Made by a program: the position numbers and the translations under genes. This document shows positions 49,968 through 58,763 of a stretch of 64,000 bases of DNA, one piece after another (within the stretch, counting starts at the first letter, position 1; each line of letters opens with the position of its first letter). The notes beneath the pieces are model-generated. The model saw nothing but the letters and a program-made list of their open reading frames with translations. It was not told where the DNA came from and did no database searches. Source of the stretch: Nocardioides sp. TF02-7 (GTDB lineage Bacteria; Actinomycetota; Actinomycetes; Propionibacteriales; Nocardioidaceae); contig NZ_CP092535.1 of NCBI RefSeq assembly GCF_022437945.1, positions 1,302,001 to 1,366,000 on the forward strand. The letters run 5' to 3'.

Positions 49968-51636
49968 TCACTCAGCTTTACGGCGGCGGCCCGTGGGCTT
50001 GCGGTCGCTGGGCTTGGTGACCGGCTCGCCGGCGTCGAGCAGCGCCTGGCGGCGCGCCGCGCCGAAGTCGGCGAGGGCGTCGACGAGCAGCTCGACGTCG
50101 GGCTTGGGAGCCAGCACGTCGACCCGCAGGCCGTGCTCCTCGGCGGTCTTGGCGGTCGCGGGGCCGATCGCGGCGATCACCGTCGACGGGTGCGGCTTGC
50201 CGGCGATGCCGACCAGGTTGCGCACGGTCGAGGACGACGTGAACACCACCGCGTCGAACTTGCCGGTCTTGATCGCGTCGCGGGTGGGCGCCGGCGGCGG
50301 CGCCGCGCGGACGGTGCGGTAGGCGGTGACGTCGTCGCACTCCCAGCCGAGGTCGATCAGCCCGGCGACCAGGTTCTCGGTCGCGATGTCGGCGCGCGGC
50401 AGGAAGACCCGGTTGATCGGGTCGAGCTGCTCGTCGTACTCCGGCCACTCCTCGAGCAGGCCGGCGGCCGACTGCTCGCCCGACGGCACCAGGTCGGCGC
50501 GCAGGCCCCACGCGGCGATCGCCTGCGCGGTCTTGTCGCCGACCGCGGCGATCTTGAGACCGCTGAACGCCCGGGCGTCGAGGCCGTACTCCTCGAACTT
50601 CTCCCGCACCGCCTTCACCGCGTTGACCGAGGTGAACGCGATCCACTCGTAGCGGCCCTCGACCAGGCCGCGCACGGCCTTGTCCATCTGCTGCGGGTTG
50701 CGCGGCGGCTCCACCGAGATGGTGGGGACCTCCTCGGGCACGGCGCCGAAGTGGCGCAGCCGGTTGCACAGCGACGCCGACTGCTCCTTGGTGCGCGGCA
50801 CCAGCACCCGCCAGCCGAACAGCGGCTTGGTCTCGAACCACGACAGCGTCTCGCGCAGGTCGACGATCTTGCCGATCACGGTGACCGCCGGAGGGGCGAC
50901 CCGCGCGGCGCGGGCGTCGGCGGCGATCTGCTCGAGGGTCGAGGTCACGGTCTGCTGCTCGGTGGTGGTGCCGACCCGGGTCATCGCCACCGGCGTCTGC
51001 GGCGAGCGGCCGGTCGCGATCAGCTCCTTGGCGATGTCGCCGATCTGGCCGACGGCGGAGAGCAGGACGAGGGTCGGGGTGTCGCAGTAGCGCGTCCAGT
51101 CGATCTTCTCGCCACAGGTGACCACGGCGACCTCGCGGTGGTCCTTGTTGGTGAGCGGGATGCCGGCGTACGCCGGGACCGCGCTGACCGACGACACGCC
51201 GGGGACGATCTCGAAGCCGATGCCGGCCTTGGCGACCGCCTGGGCCTCCTCGGGCCCGGAGGCGTAGAGGAACGGGTCGCCGCCGAGCAGGCGGACCACG
51301 CGCTTGCCGCGCTTGGCCTGCTTGACGACCACCTTGGCGCGGGCGGCGTGGGTGAGCGGCTGGCCGTCCTCGCCGAAGCCGCCGTCGACGACCTCCGGCG
51401 CGCCGTCGGCCTCGAGGTCGCCGCGCAGCGCGGCGACCAGCGTCAGGTGCTCCGGCGCCTCGGTGACCAGCACCTCGGCGTCCTCGATGAGGCGCAACGC
51501 ACGCACGGTCAGCAGGTCGGGGTCACCGGGGCCGGTGCCGACGAACGCCACGCCGCCGGTCGCGGAGACGGCGGGGGGCGGTGGGACGCACAGTCTTGGC
51601 CTTGGTGGCCGGCTGTGCCGATCGGGCTCGCGTCAT
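49968..51636 (-). CDS. hemD: Fused uroporphyrinogen-III C-methyltransferase / uroporphyrinogen-III synthase (frameshifted)
   Basis: About 555 residues. The N-terminal half is a CobA-type methyltransferase: G-T-G-P-G-D-P-D-L-L-T, R-L-L-G-G-D-P-F, V-P-G-V-S-S. The second half is HemD: F-G-W-R-V-L-V-P-R-T, F-T-S-V-N-A-V, F-T-S-S-S-T-V-R-N. So one protein links haem synthesis to the sirohaem/cobalamin branch. A slip at 51573-51578 (G6, expected 5) lies near the N-terminus; ATG 51636 then overlaps the hemC stop (ATGA). A Lys/Arg-rich tail ends the protein. Confidence 0.92.
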
Positions 51637-52637
51637 GCGTTCTGCACCTCTGTCGATCCTGCGGGGGGTTCGTTGTCGCCTGGGGAGTCGGGGGCTTCGG
51701 AGCGGAGCTCGGCGGCGCCGTCGTCGAGCATCTCCTGCGCCAGCCGCGACCCCAGGTCGGCTGCGGCGGCGCGGTCGGTGAGCGGGGCGGAGGCCGAGCG
51801 TCGTACGGAGAGCGCGCCGTCCTCGGAGAGCACGACGGCCCGCAGCCACAGCTCGGGGCCCTCCTCCCCCTCGGCGACCTCGGCGAGGGCGCCGATCGGG
51901 GCCGAGCAGCCGCCCTCGAGCGTCGCCAGCGCCGCGCGCTCGGCGACCACCGCCGCATGGGTGGCGGGGTCATCGACGAGCGCGAGCCGCTCGGCGAGCG
52001 GGTCGTCGGAGCGGCACTCGACGGCGAGCGCGCCCTGGCCGGGCGCGGGAAGCACCTGGAGCGGGTCGAGCACCTCGCTCACCTCGTCCAGCCGTCCGAT
52101 CCGGGACAGCCCGGCCCGCGCCAGCACCACCGCGTCACACTCTCCAGCTCGCACCTTGCCGATCCGGGTGTCGACGTTGCCACGGATGCCCACCACGACC
52201 AAACCGAGGCCGAGGGCGTGCAGCTGCGCGGCCCGTCGGGGCGAGCCGGTGCCGACGATGCTGCCCACCGGCAACTCGCCGAGGGTGAGCCCGTCACGGG
52301 CGACGACGACGTCGCGCGGGTCCTCGCGCGGCGGTACGGCGGCCACGGTGATGCCGTCGGCGGCGTACGTCGGGAGGTCCTTGAGCGAGTGGACGGCGAG
52401 GTCGATCTCACCGTCGAGCAGCGCGTCTCGCAGCGCGCTGACGAACACCCCGGTCGTGCTGCCGCGCAGCGGCGTTCCGGCGGCCTGGGTGCGGTCGCCG
52501 TCGGTCGTCACCTCGACCAGCTCGGTCTCGACGCCGAGCCGCTCGCGCAGCATCGCCGCCACGTGCTCGGACTGGGTCGTGGCGAGCACGCTGCGGCGGG
52601 TGCCGACCCGGAGCGTGCGGGTGCCGGAGGCCGTCAC
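51633..52637 (-). CDS. hemC: Hydroxymethylbilane synthase HemC
   Basis: An intact 334-residue enzyme that polymerises four porphobilinogens. It shows R-V-G-T-R-R-S-V-L-A-T-T-Q, A-V-H-S-L-K-D-L-P-T, V-G-T-G-S-P-R-R-A-A-Q and the cofactor Cys in L-E-G-G-C-S-A-P-I-G. GTG 52637 overlaps the hemA stop (GTGA). Confidence 0.95.
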   Translation of the reverse strand: MTASGTRTLRVGTRRSVLATTQSEHVAAMLRERLGVETELVEVTTDGDRTQAAGTPLRGSTTGVFVSALRDALLDGEIDLAVHSLKDLPTYAADGITVAAVPPREDPRDVVVARDGLTLGELPVGSIVGTGSPRRAAQLHALGLGLVVVGIRGNVDTRIGKVRAGECDAVVLARAGLSRIGRLDEVSEVLDPLQVLPAPGQGALAVECRSDDPLAERLALVDDPATHAAVVAERAALATLEGGCSAPIGALAEVAEGEEGPELWLRAVVLSEDGALSVRRSASAPLTDRAAAADLGSRLAQEMLDDGAAELRSEAPDSPGDNEPPAGSTEVQNA

Positions 52638-53946
52638 GACGATCCCTCCTCGGGCACGCCGATCGGACGGGTCACGGCGTCGACCGCCTCCGGGTCGAGC
52701 GCGAACAGCTCCGCGAGCGCGGCGGCGTAGGACACCGCGCCCTGCTCGTCGGCGAGCTGCTTGACCCGCACCGTGGGCTCGTGGAGCAGCTTGTCGGCCA
52801 CCCGCCGCACCGTCTGCCGGATCTCCGCGCGCACCGCGTCGTCGAGCTCGGGCAGGCGGCTCTCGAGACGGGTCATCTCCGCATCGACGACCGAGGTCGC
52901 CATCGACCGCAGGGCGACCACGGTGGGGGTGACGCTGGCCTGCCGACGGGCGGCGAGGAACGCGGTGACCTCCTCGCCGAGGATCCGCCGCACCTCCAGC
53001 ACCTCGGCGCCGGACTCGCTGCCGTGCAGCGCCTCGGCCAGCTCGGCGAGACCCACCAGCGCGACCCCGGGCAGGTCGCCGACGGCCGGGTCGACGTCGT
53101 GGGGGCAGCGCGAGGTCGATCACCGCGAGCGGCCGGTCGGTCCCGGCGCGGGCCGACCGCACCAGGTCGGCCCCGACCAGCGTGCCGGCGGGAGCCGGTG
53201 CAGGTGATCAGCACCTCCGCGTCGGCCAGTGCGTCCGCGAGGGCCTCGATCCCGAGTGGGCGGGCGTCGTACTGCTCGGCGAGGTGGCGGGCCCGGTCGG
53301 AGGACCGGTTGACGACCGTGATCCGGCCGGCGCCCATCCGGCTCACGGTCGCGGTGGCGAGCCCCGCCATCGCGCCGGCGCCGAGGACGACGACGTCCTT
53401 GCCGGCGACCGCGCCGGCGGTCGCGTCCGTGTGGGCGAGCGCCGCGCTGACGAGCGTGGGCGCGACCTGGTCGATGCCGGTCTCGGCGCGGGTGCGCTTG
53501 CCGACCCGCAGCGCCTGCTGGAACAGCATGTTGAGGGCCGGCCCCACCGTGCCCAGCTCCTGGCCGCGGCGCAGCGCCTCCCGCGTCTGGCCGAGGATCT
53601 GGCCCTCGCCGACCGCCATCGAGTCCATGCCCGCGGCCACCTGGAACAGGTGGGAGATCGCGCCGTCGTCGTAGTGGACGTAGAGGTGGGGCAGGATCGC
53701 CTCGGTCGTCTCGCCGGCCCGCTCGACGAGCAGCCGGGAGAGCGCCTCGACGCTGCCGTGGAACCGCTCGACCTCGGTGTAGATCTCGACCCGGTTGCAC
53801 GTCGAGATGACCGTCGCCTCCGCGACGTGGTCGCACGAGGAGGCGTCGGCGATCAGCTTCTGGATGCCGTCCTCGTCGAGCGCGACCCGCTCGAGGAGCG
53901 CGACGGGGGCGGAGTTGTGGGAGATGCCGACGACGAGGACGCTCAC
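52634..53946 (-). CDS. hemA: Glutamyl-tRNA reductase HemA (two frameshifts)
   Basis: First enzyme of haem synthesis; about 436 residues corrected. The catalytic Cys is in I-S-T-C-N-R-V-E-I-Y near residue 48; G-E-G-Q-I-L-G-Q and the NADPH loop L-G-A-G-A-M-A-G are present; the C-terminal dimerisation domain is in the last frame. Extra bases are at 53190-53192 (G3, expected 2) and 53101-53105 (G5, expected 4). GTG 53946 overlaps the rex stop, so Rex and HemA are translated together. Confidence 0.93.
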
Positions 53947-54707
53947 TTGTCCACTCCGATCGTTGCTCCGTCGAGCTGGCCCGAGCCGACCCCGGCCGCC
54001 CCGTCGAGCCCGTCGAGCCCGTCGACCCCGTCGACGCTGGCTGCGGCCTGGCCGACCTGCGCCTTCCGCTGCTCGTGGTAGGCCAGGATCTGCAGCTCGA
54101 TCGACAGGTCGACCTTGCGTACGTCGACACCGTCGGGGACCGCGAGCACGGCGGGCGCGAAGTTGAGGATGCTGGTGATGCCGCAGGCGACCATCCGGTC
54201 AGCGACGTCCTGGGCGGCCGCCGCGGGCGTCGCGATCACGCCGATCGCCACCGCGTGCTCGTGCACGATCGCCTCGAGGTCGTCGAAGGGCCGCACCGCC
54301 ACCCCGGCCACGACCTCCTGGTGGCGGGAGCGGTCGGCGTCGAGCAGCGCGACCACGCGGAACCCACGGCTGCGGAACCCGGAGTAGTTGGCGAGCGCGT
54401 GGCCCAGGTTGCCGATGCCGACGATGACGACCGGCCAGTCCTGGGTCACCCCGATCTCGCGGGCGATCTGGTAGCGCAGGTAGTCGACGTCGTACCCGAC
54501 GCCCCTGGTGCCGTAGCTGCCCAGGTAGGACAGGTCCTTGCGGAGCTTGGCGCTGTTGACGCCGGCGGCGGTCGCGAGCTCCTCGCTGGAGCAGGTGCGG
54601 ATGCCGCGGTCGGCCAGCGCGGTGAGCGCCCGCAGGTACACGGGCAGCCGCGCCACCGTGGCCTCAGGGATCACCCGGGCCGTCTCGCTCGAACTCCGTG
54701 CGGTCAC
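53943..54707 (-). CDS. rex: Redox-sensing transcriptional repressor Rex
   Basis: A 254-residue repressor that senses the NADH/NAD+ ratio. The N-terminal winged helix has L-P-V-Y-L-R-A-L and the recognition part A-G-V-N-S-A-K-L-R-K-D-L-S-Y-L-G-S-Y-G-T-R-G; the Rossmann domain has I-V-G-I-G-N-L-G-H-A-L. The C-terminal 35 residues contain a D-G-L-D-G-L-D-G repeat and are variable. Its operator lies in its own promoter (54758-54786). First gene of rex-hemA-hemC-hemD. Confidence 0.95.
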   Translation of the reverse strand: MTARSSSETARVIPEATVARLPVYLRALTALADRGIRTCSSEELATAAGVNSAKLRKDLSYLGSYGTRGVGYDVDYLRYQIAREIGVTQDWPVVIVGIGNLGHALANYSGFRSRGFRVVALLDADRSRHQEVVAGVAVRPFDDLEAIVHEHAVAIGVIATPAAAAQDVADRMVACGITSILNFAPAVLAVPDGVDVRKVDLSIELQILAYHEQRKAQVGQAAASVDGVDGLDGLDGAAGVGSGQLDGATIGVDK

Positions 54708-54757
54708 AGCTCTTCTTTCCAGCCGCAGCCCCTGCCGGTGGTTGGCGCGGCCCGATC

Positions 54758-54786
54758 ACCATAGGAGCTTGTGAACGCGAGAACAA
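54758..54786 (-). promoter_or_regulatory. rex promoter with Rex operator
   Basis: On the minus strand TTGTTC (54781-54786) and TATGGT (54758-54763) are 17 bp apart. Between and over them (54769-54786, plus strand) lies TTGTGAACGCGAGAACAA, close to the Rex operator of Streptomyces (TGTGAACGCGTTCACA). Autorepression of rex-hemACD is established in Streptomyces coelicolor. Confidence 0.75.
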
Positions 54787-54823
54787 AATCTCGGCCGGGC
54801 GGTCCCGGCGGGGTCGGTGACGA

Positions 54824-54955
54824 ACGCCACGAGGCCGGACTCGACCGACCACGAGACCCGATTCGACCCACCACGAGGGCCGATTCAACCCACCACGAGG
54901 GCCGATTCAACCCACCACGAGACACGATTCGACCCACCACGAGGGCCGATTCAAC
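54824..54955 (+). repeat. Array of six 22-bp tandem repeats
   Basis: Six head-to-tail units, with no spacers: 54824, 54846, 54868, 54890, 54912 and 54934 (starts). Units 3, 4 and 6 are identical (CCACCACGAGGGCCGATT then CAAC). The last unit overlaps the gtrA stop codon. The same unit occurs inside menD. Confidence 0.9.
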
Positions 54956-55361
54956 GAGCGGCGGGGGTACGGCGGTGGGTGACGGGCCACACGACGTAGC
55001 GGTAGGCGGCGAAGTTCAGCACCAGGCTGCAGGCGATGGCGGCGAGCTTGGCGGCGCCGAGGCGCCAGTCGTCCGAGGCGACGGCCGGCCCCAGTCCGTC
55101 GAGCAGCCACAGCCAGCCGTGGATGAGCAGCGGCTGGGCGACCCACATCACGGCGCCGGTGGTGAGCACGAACAGGCCCGCCTGGCGCAGGGTGAGGCGG
55201 CCGGCGCGGAACGTGAACAGCCCGTTGACGACGAAGCTGAACGCCATCCCGGCGCTGGAGGAGCAGAGGTTGGCCAGCGTGATGCCGAGCCGGTCGTGCA
55301 GCGCCAGGAACAGCGCCCAGTCGATCGCCGTGTTGCACAGGCCCACCCCGGCGAACCGCAC
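54951..55361 (-). CDS. GtrA family membrane protein
   Basis: A 136-residue (or longer) protein with four hydrophobic helices, starting R-F-A-G-V-G-L-C-N-T-A-I-D-W-A, the GtrA/DPMS-flippase signature. It probably flips or assists transfer of a lipid-linked sugar made by the adjacent GT2. GTG 55361 is a standard start; a CTG at 55388 that overlaps the GT2 stop (CTGA) is an alternative giving 9 more residues. The gene end is inside the 22-bp repeat array. Confidence 0.85.
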   Translation of the reverse strand: MRFAGVGLCNTAIDWALFLALHDRLGITLANLCSSSAGMAFSFVVNGLFTFRAGRLTLRQAGLFVLTTGAVMWVAQPLLIHGWLWLLDGLGPAVASDDWRLGAAKLAAIACSLVLNFAAYRYVVWPVTHRRTPAAR

Positions 55362-55384
55362 CGCGGTCCACGAGAGGCGGCCGC

Positions 55385-56431
55385 TCAGCGGGGCGCTCCC
55401 CGGTCGGTGTCGGTGAGGTCACGGGGCCGGCGCGGAGCCGGTGTCGACGGGCCCGAGGGGACCGGGCCGTCCCGGGCGACCAGCGCGAGGGAGTACAGCG
55501 GCCGGTCCTGGGCCTCGATGTAGACCCGGCCGAGGTACATGCCGATCACGCCCATCATGATCAGCTGGATCCCGCCGAGCATGAACATGCCGACCGCGAG
55601 GAACGCCCAGCCGGGCACCGTCTGGTCGGGCTGGAAGACCCGCACGTAGACGACGTACAGCGCCATCAGCACGCTCAGCAGCGAGATCGCGATGCCGAGC
55701 CGCGAGATCAGCCGCAGCGGCGCGGTGGAGAAGCCGAGGATCCCGTGACCGGCGAAGCTCAGCATCTTCCGCAGCGGGTAGCCGCTCTCCCCCGCCCGCC
55801 GCTCGTCCCGGTCGAACAGCAGCGCCTCCTGCCGGAACCCGACGTGCGCCACGATCCCGCGGAGGAACCGGCCGTGCTCGCGGTAGCGGGCCACCTCGGC
55901 GACCACCTGGCGGTCCATCAGCCGGAAGTCGCCGACGTTGCGCGGGATCTCGATCGACGCCAGCCGGCTCAGCGTCCAGTAGAACGCGAAGGCGGTGGTG
56001 CGCTTGAAGAACGTGTCCCTGCGGGTGCGCCGCTGGCCGTAGACGACGTCGACGCCGCGCTCCCACATCGCGATCATCTCCAGGCTGACGCGGGGCGGGT
56101 CCTGGAGGTCGGTGTCCATCACCACCACCGCGTCCGCGAGACCCTCCTCGGCGACCAGGTCGAGCCCGGCGGTGACCGCCAGCTGGTGGCCGAAGTTGCG
56201 CGAGAGGGAGAGCACGGTGACCCGCGGGTCGTCGGCGCGCAGGCCGAGCAGCCGCTCCAGCGACTCGTCCCGGCTCCCGTCGTCGACGTAGACGAACTCG
56301 TAGTCGAGGTCGGGCCGCTGCGCGGTGGCCTCGACGAGGGCGGCGTGGAAGGCGGCGAGGCCGTCCGCCTCGTCGTAGACCGGCAGCACGTACGCCACCC
56401 GACGGCGCCCCGAGTCCGTGGGATCGGGCAT
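55385..56431 (-). CDS. Family 2 glycosyltransferase (DPM/GtrB-like)
   Basis: A 348-residue enzyme that loads a sugar from a nucleotide donor onto polyprenyl phosphate. The GT-A domain has V-L-P-V-Y-D-E-A, Y-V-D-D-G-S-R-D and V-M-D-T-D-L-Q-D-P-P; two C-terminal membrane helices follow (residues about 245-310). This is the GtrB layout, and gtrA is next door. ATG 56431 is chosen because TAGCAT lies 7 nt upstream. Confidence 0.9.
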   Translation of the reverse strand: MPDPTDSGRRRVAYVLPVYDEADGLAAFHAALVEATAQRPDLDYEFVYVDDGSRDESLERLLGLRADDPRVTVLSLSRNFGHQLAVTAGLDLVAEEGLADAVVVMDTDLQDPPRVSLEMIAMWERGVDVVYGQRRTRRDTFFKRTTAFAFYWTLSRLASIEIPRNVGDFRLMDRQVVAEVARYREHGRFLRGIVAHVGFRQEALLFDRDERRAGESGYPLRKMLSFAGHGILGFSTAPLRLISRLGIAISLLSVLMALYVVYVRVFQPDQTVPGWAFLAVGMFMLGGIQLIMMGVIGMYLGRVYIEAQDRPLYSLALVARDGPVPSGPSTPAPRRPRDLTDTDRGAPR

Positions 56432-56438
56432 GGCCGAG

Positions 56439-56444
56439 ATGCTA
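56439..56444 (-). promoter_or_regulatory. -10 box (TAGCAT), leaderless
   Basis: TAGCAT ends 7 nt before the GT2 ATG at 56431. Confidence 0.5.
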
Positions 56445-56484
56445 GTCACCCCCCACCGTCCGCGCTAACGACTTGCCCGCCGGC

Positions 56485-57982
56485 TCAGATCGCCATCAGG
56501 CCGAGCACGACGCCGACGGCCACCGTCGCACCGACGAGCGTGCGCTGCACGACGGCGAGCCACCGGTCGAGCCGTGCGTCGAGTTCGGCGAGCCGCTCGG
56601 GCGGCTCCGGCGCCTCGCGTCGGCGTACCTGCCGCTCCCGGAGGAAGCTCGCCGCGGCGATCACAAACAGCGGGCCCGCCGTCGTCCAGTAGCGGGAGCC
56701 GGCGATGTGCACGAACGGCTGCACGAACAGCGCACCGAGGCACAGCTTCGTCACCACGTCGAGCAGCCGCGCCTCCAGCGACCGCCGCTGCACGCTGAAC
56801 ATCGACGCCAGCATCGCCAGCGCCACGGGCGCGTAGAGGAGGTACGTCGTCACCCACGCGACCCGCTCGCCGACCTCGCCGACGGGCCCACGGCCCTCCG
56901 GCGGGGTGATGTAGCGCAAGAAGTTCGCCGGGATCCCGAAGTAGGCGGCGATGTTGCGCCACGCCCGGCGGGCGTAGTCCTGCCGGGTCAGGTCCCGCAG
57001 CGCGAAGTCCGACATCTGCTCCTGCACCTCGACCTCGCTCGTCCCGGTCGCCCGCGCGACCTCGCGGGAGTAGCGCAGCGGCTCGAACCAGGTGGGGCTG
57101 TCGGGGTCGCACGGCCCGAAGCACACCTGCTCCTCGTCGCCGAACGTCTGGGCGAGCGAGACCGGCACGGTCGTGGTGGTGACGACCCGGGCACCGAGCA
57201 CGTGCGACGCGGCCAGCGACCAGGGTGCCAGCAGCACGAGGAACACGGCCGCGGCCAGGCCCGCCTGCAGCAGCGCGCGCCACCGCAGCGCGCCGCGGAG
57301 GAGGAGCACCGTCGCCAGCAAGGCGACCGCCCCGACTGCCGCGAGGACCGGCAGCGTGCTCGAGCGCAGGTAGAGCACCGCGATCGCCAGCACCCCGAGC
57401 CGGACCGCCTCACGCCACCCGGGCGCCTCGCCGCGGCGCAGCGTGCGGAGCACGCCGACGACGTGCGCGACCAGGGCCACCAGCACCAGTCCGCTGACCG
57501 GGTCGCCGTAGGCGGTGAACGACATCAGCACCCAGCTCGGCAACAGCGCGGGGAACACCAGCACCAGCGCGGCGTACCCGGGCCCCAGGTGCCGCCTGAC
57601 CGAGCTCACCGCCCACAGCAGCACGACGAGGTTGGCCGCGCCGAGGTAGGCCCGCGCCACCGGCTCGGAGGCGTCGGGGACCAGGAGGAACAGCGGCGTC
57701 ATCAGGACCGACATGCCGGGCATGAACCAGCCCGACGCCACCACGTTGGCCTCGAGCTCGCGGGTGTCGGGCACCTGGAACGCGAACAGGTCGCGCAGGT
57801 AGTTGGAGAGCGCCCGGGCGCCGTCGTAGTACTGCTGCTCGTCGCCGAAGGGCGGCGCCTGCATCGCGAGCGGGTAGATCAGCAGCTTGAGCACCACGTG
57901 CGCACCGACCAGCCACCCGATCGCCCGTTCCGGCCGCGGCAGGAAGGGGGGCGACCCGGTCGACGACCGCGCCGAGGCTCAT
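56485..57982 (-). CDS. Polytopic membrane protein, probable GT-C glycosyltransferase (frameshifted)
   Basis: About 498 residues with ten or so hydrophobic segments. A short acidic motif after the first helix (A-P-P-F-G-D-E-Q-Q-Y-Y) resembles the catalytic Asp/Glu loop of GT-C mannosyltransferases. A soluble region sits at about 270-340. A slip at 57946-57951 (G6, expected 5) lies near the start; ATG 57982 then overlaps the upstream gene (ATGA). The assignment to GT-C is by topology, not by a strong motif. Confidence 0.7.
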
Positions 57983-58512
57983 CGGTCGGCCGTCCCCGAC
58001 CAGCGCTTGGTCGTCTTCGCGTCGTGGCACACGGCGGGCGCGTCCGGGGGCAACCGGTGCACGGGCAGGTCGAGCTCGAAGGTGCCGCGCACCAGGCTCT
58101 CCTCCCCGACCCCGGGGAACGGCTCGACCCGGATCCGGACCACCGCGTCCGGCCCGCCGCCGGGGCGGCGCAGCACGGCGTCGTGATCACCCGGGTCGGC
58201 GAGGCTCCGGAAGCCGACCGCCTCGAAGTCGGCGACGAGGGCGGCGAGCGCCTCCTGCTCGTCGACGACGTCGTACTGGCCCTCCAGGCGGCGCCGCGGT
58301 CCGGCCTCGGTGGTCACGTCGCGGTCGCGGCGCACCTGGTAGGGGAAGTCGGGTCGTACGCCGCCCGGCAGCGGGTAGCAGCCGGTCGTGAGGGCGTCGG
58401 GCGGCAGCTCCGGCCGGTAGTCCTGCGTGGGGTCGGCGCGGCCGAGCTGCTGGCTGAGCAGCAGCACCACCAGGCCGGCGAGGAGCGCGCCGGTCCGTGC
58501 CCACCGCCTCAC
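57979..58512 (-). CDS. Secreted or anchored hypothetical protein
   Basis: A 177-residue protein with an N-terminal helix (residues 7-22, G-A-L-L-A-G-L-V-V-L-L-L-S) and a hydrophilic rest with single Cys near residues 44 and 162. No family recognised. It overlaps the glutaredoxin-like gene before it and the membrane protein after it by 4 bp, so it is an operon member. Confidence 0.7.
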   Translation of the reverse strand: MRRWARTGALLAGLVVLLLSQQLGRADPTQDYRPELPPDALTTGCYPLPGGVRPDFPYQVRRDRDVTTEAGPRRRLEGQYDVVDEQEALAALVADFEAVGFRSLADPGDHDAVLRRPGGGPDAVVRIRVEPFPGVGEESLVRGTFELDLPVHRLPPDAPAVCHDAKTTKRWSGTADR

Positions 58513-58763
58513 CGGGTCGGCGCCAAGGCGCGGCGCAGGCGCACCGGGTCCACCCGCCAGAAGTCGTGCTGGCGGCCGTCGACGAAGGTCACCGGGATCT
58601 CCTCCCCGAACCGCTGCTCGAGGTCGGGGTCGCCGGCGATCGAGACCTCGGCGTACGCCTCGCCCAGCTCGGCGCAGACCGCCTCGATCACCGCCCGGGC
58701 GTCGTCGCAGAGGTGGCAGCCGGGACGGCTGTAGAGGGTCACCCGGGGCTCGCGCACGCTCAC
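58509..58763 (-). CDS. Glutaredoxin-like protein
   Basis: An 84-residue thioredoxin-fold protein with the redox motif R-P-G-C-H-L-C-D-D-A and I-P-V-T-F-V-D-G (cis-Pro). It belongs to the DUF836/glutaredoxin-2-like group. GTG 58763 overlaps the acyl-CoA ligase stop. Confidence 0.88.
   Translation of the reverse strand: MSVREPRVTLYSRPGCHLCDDARAVIEAVCAELGEAYAEVSIAGDPDLEQRFGEEIPVTFVDGRQHDFWRVDPVRLRRALAPTR

Noticed and set aside
54824-54955. CRISPR array
   Set aside because: The 22-bp units are contiguous with no spacers and no cas genes are nearby.
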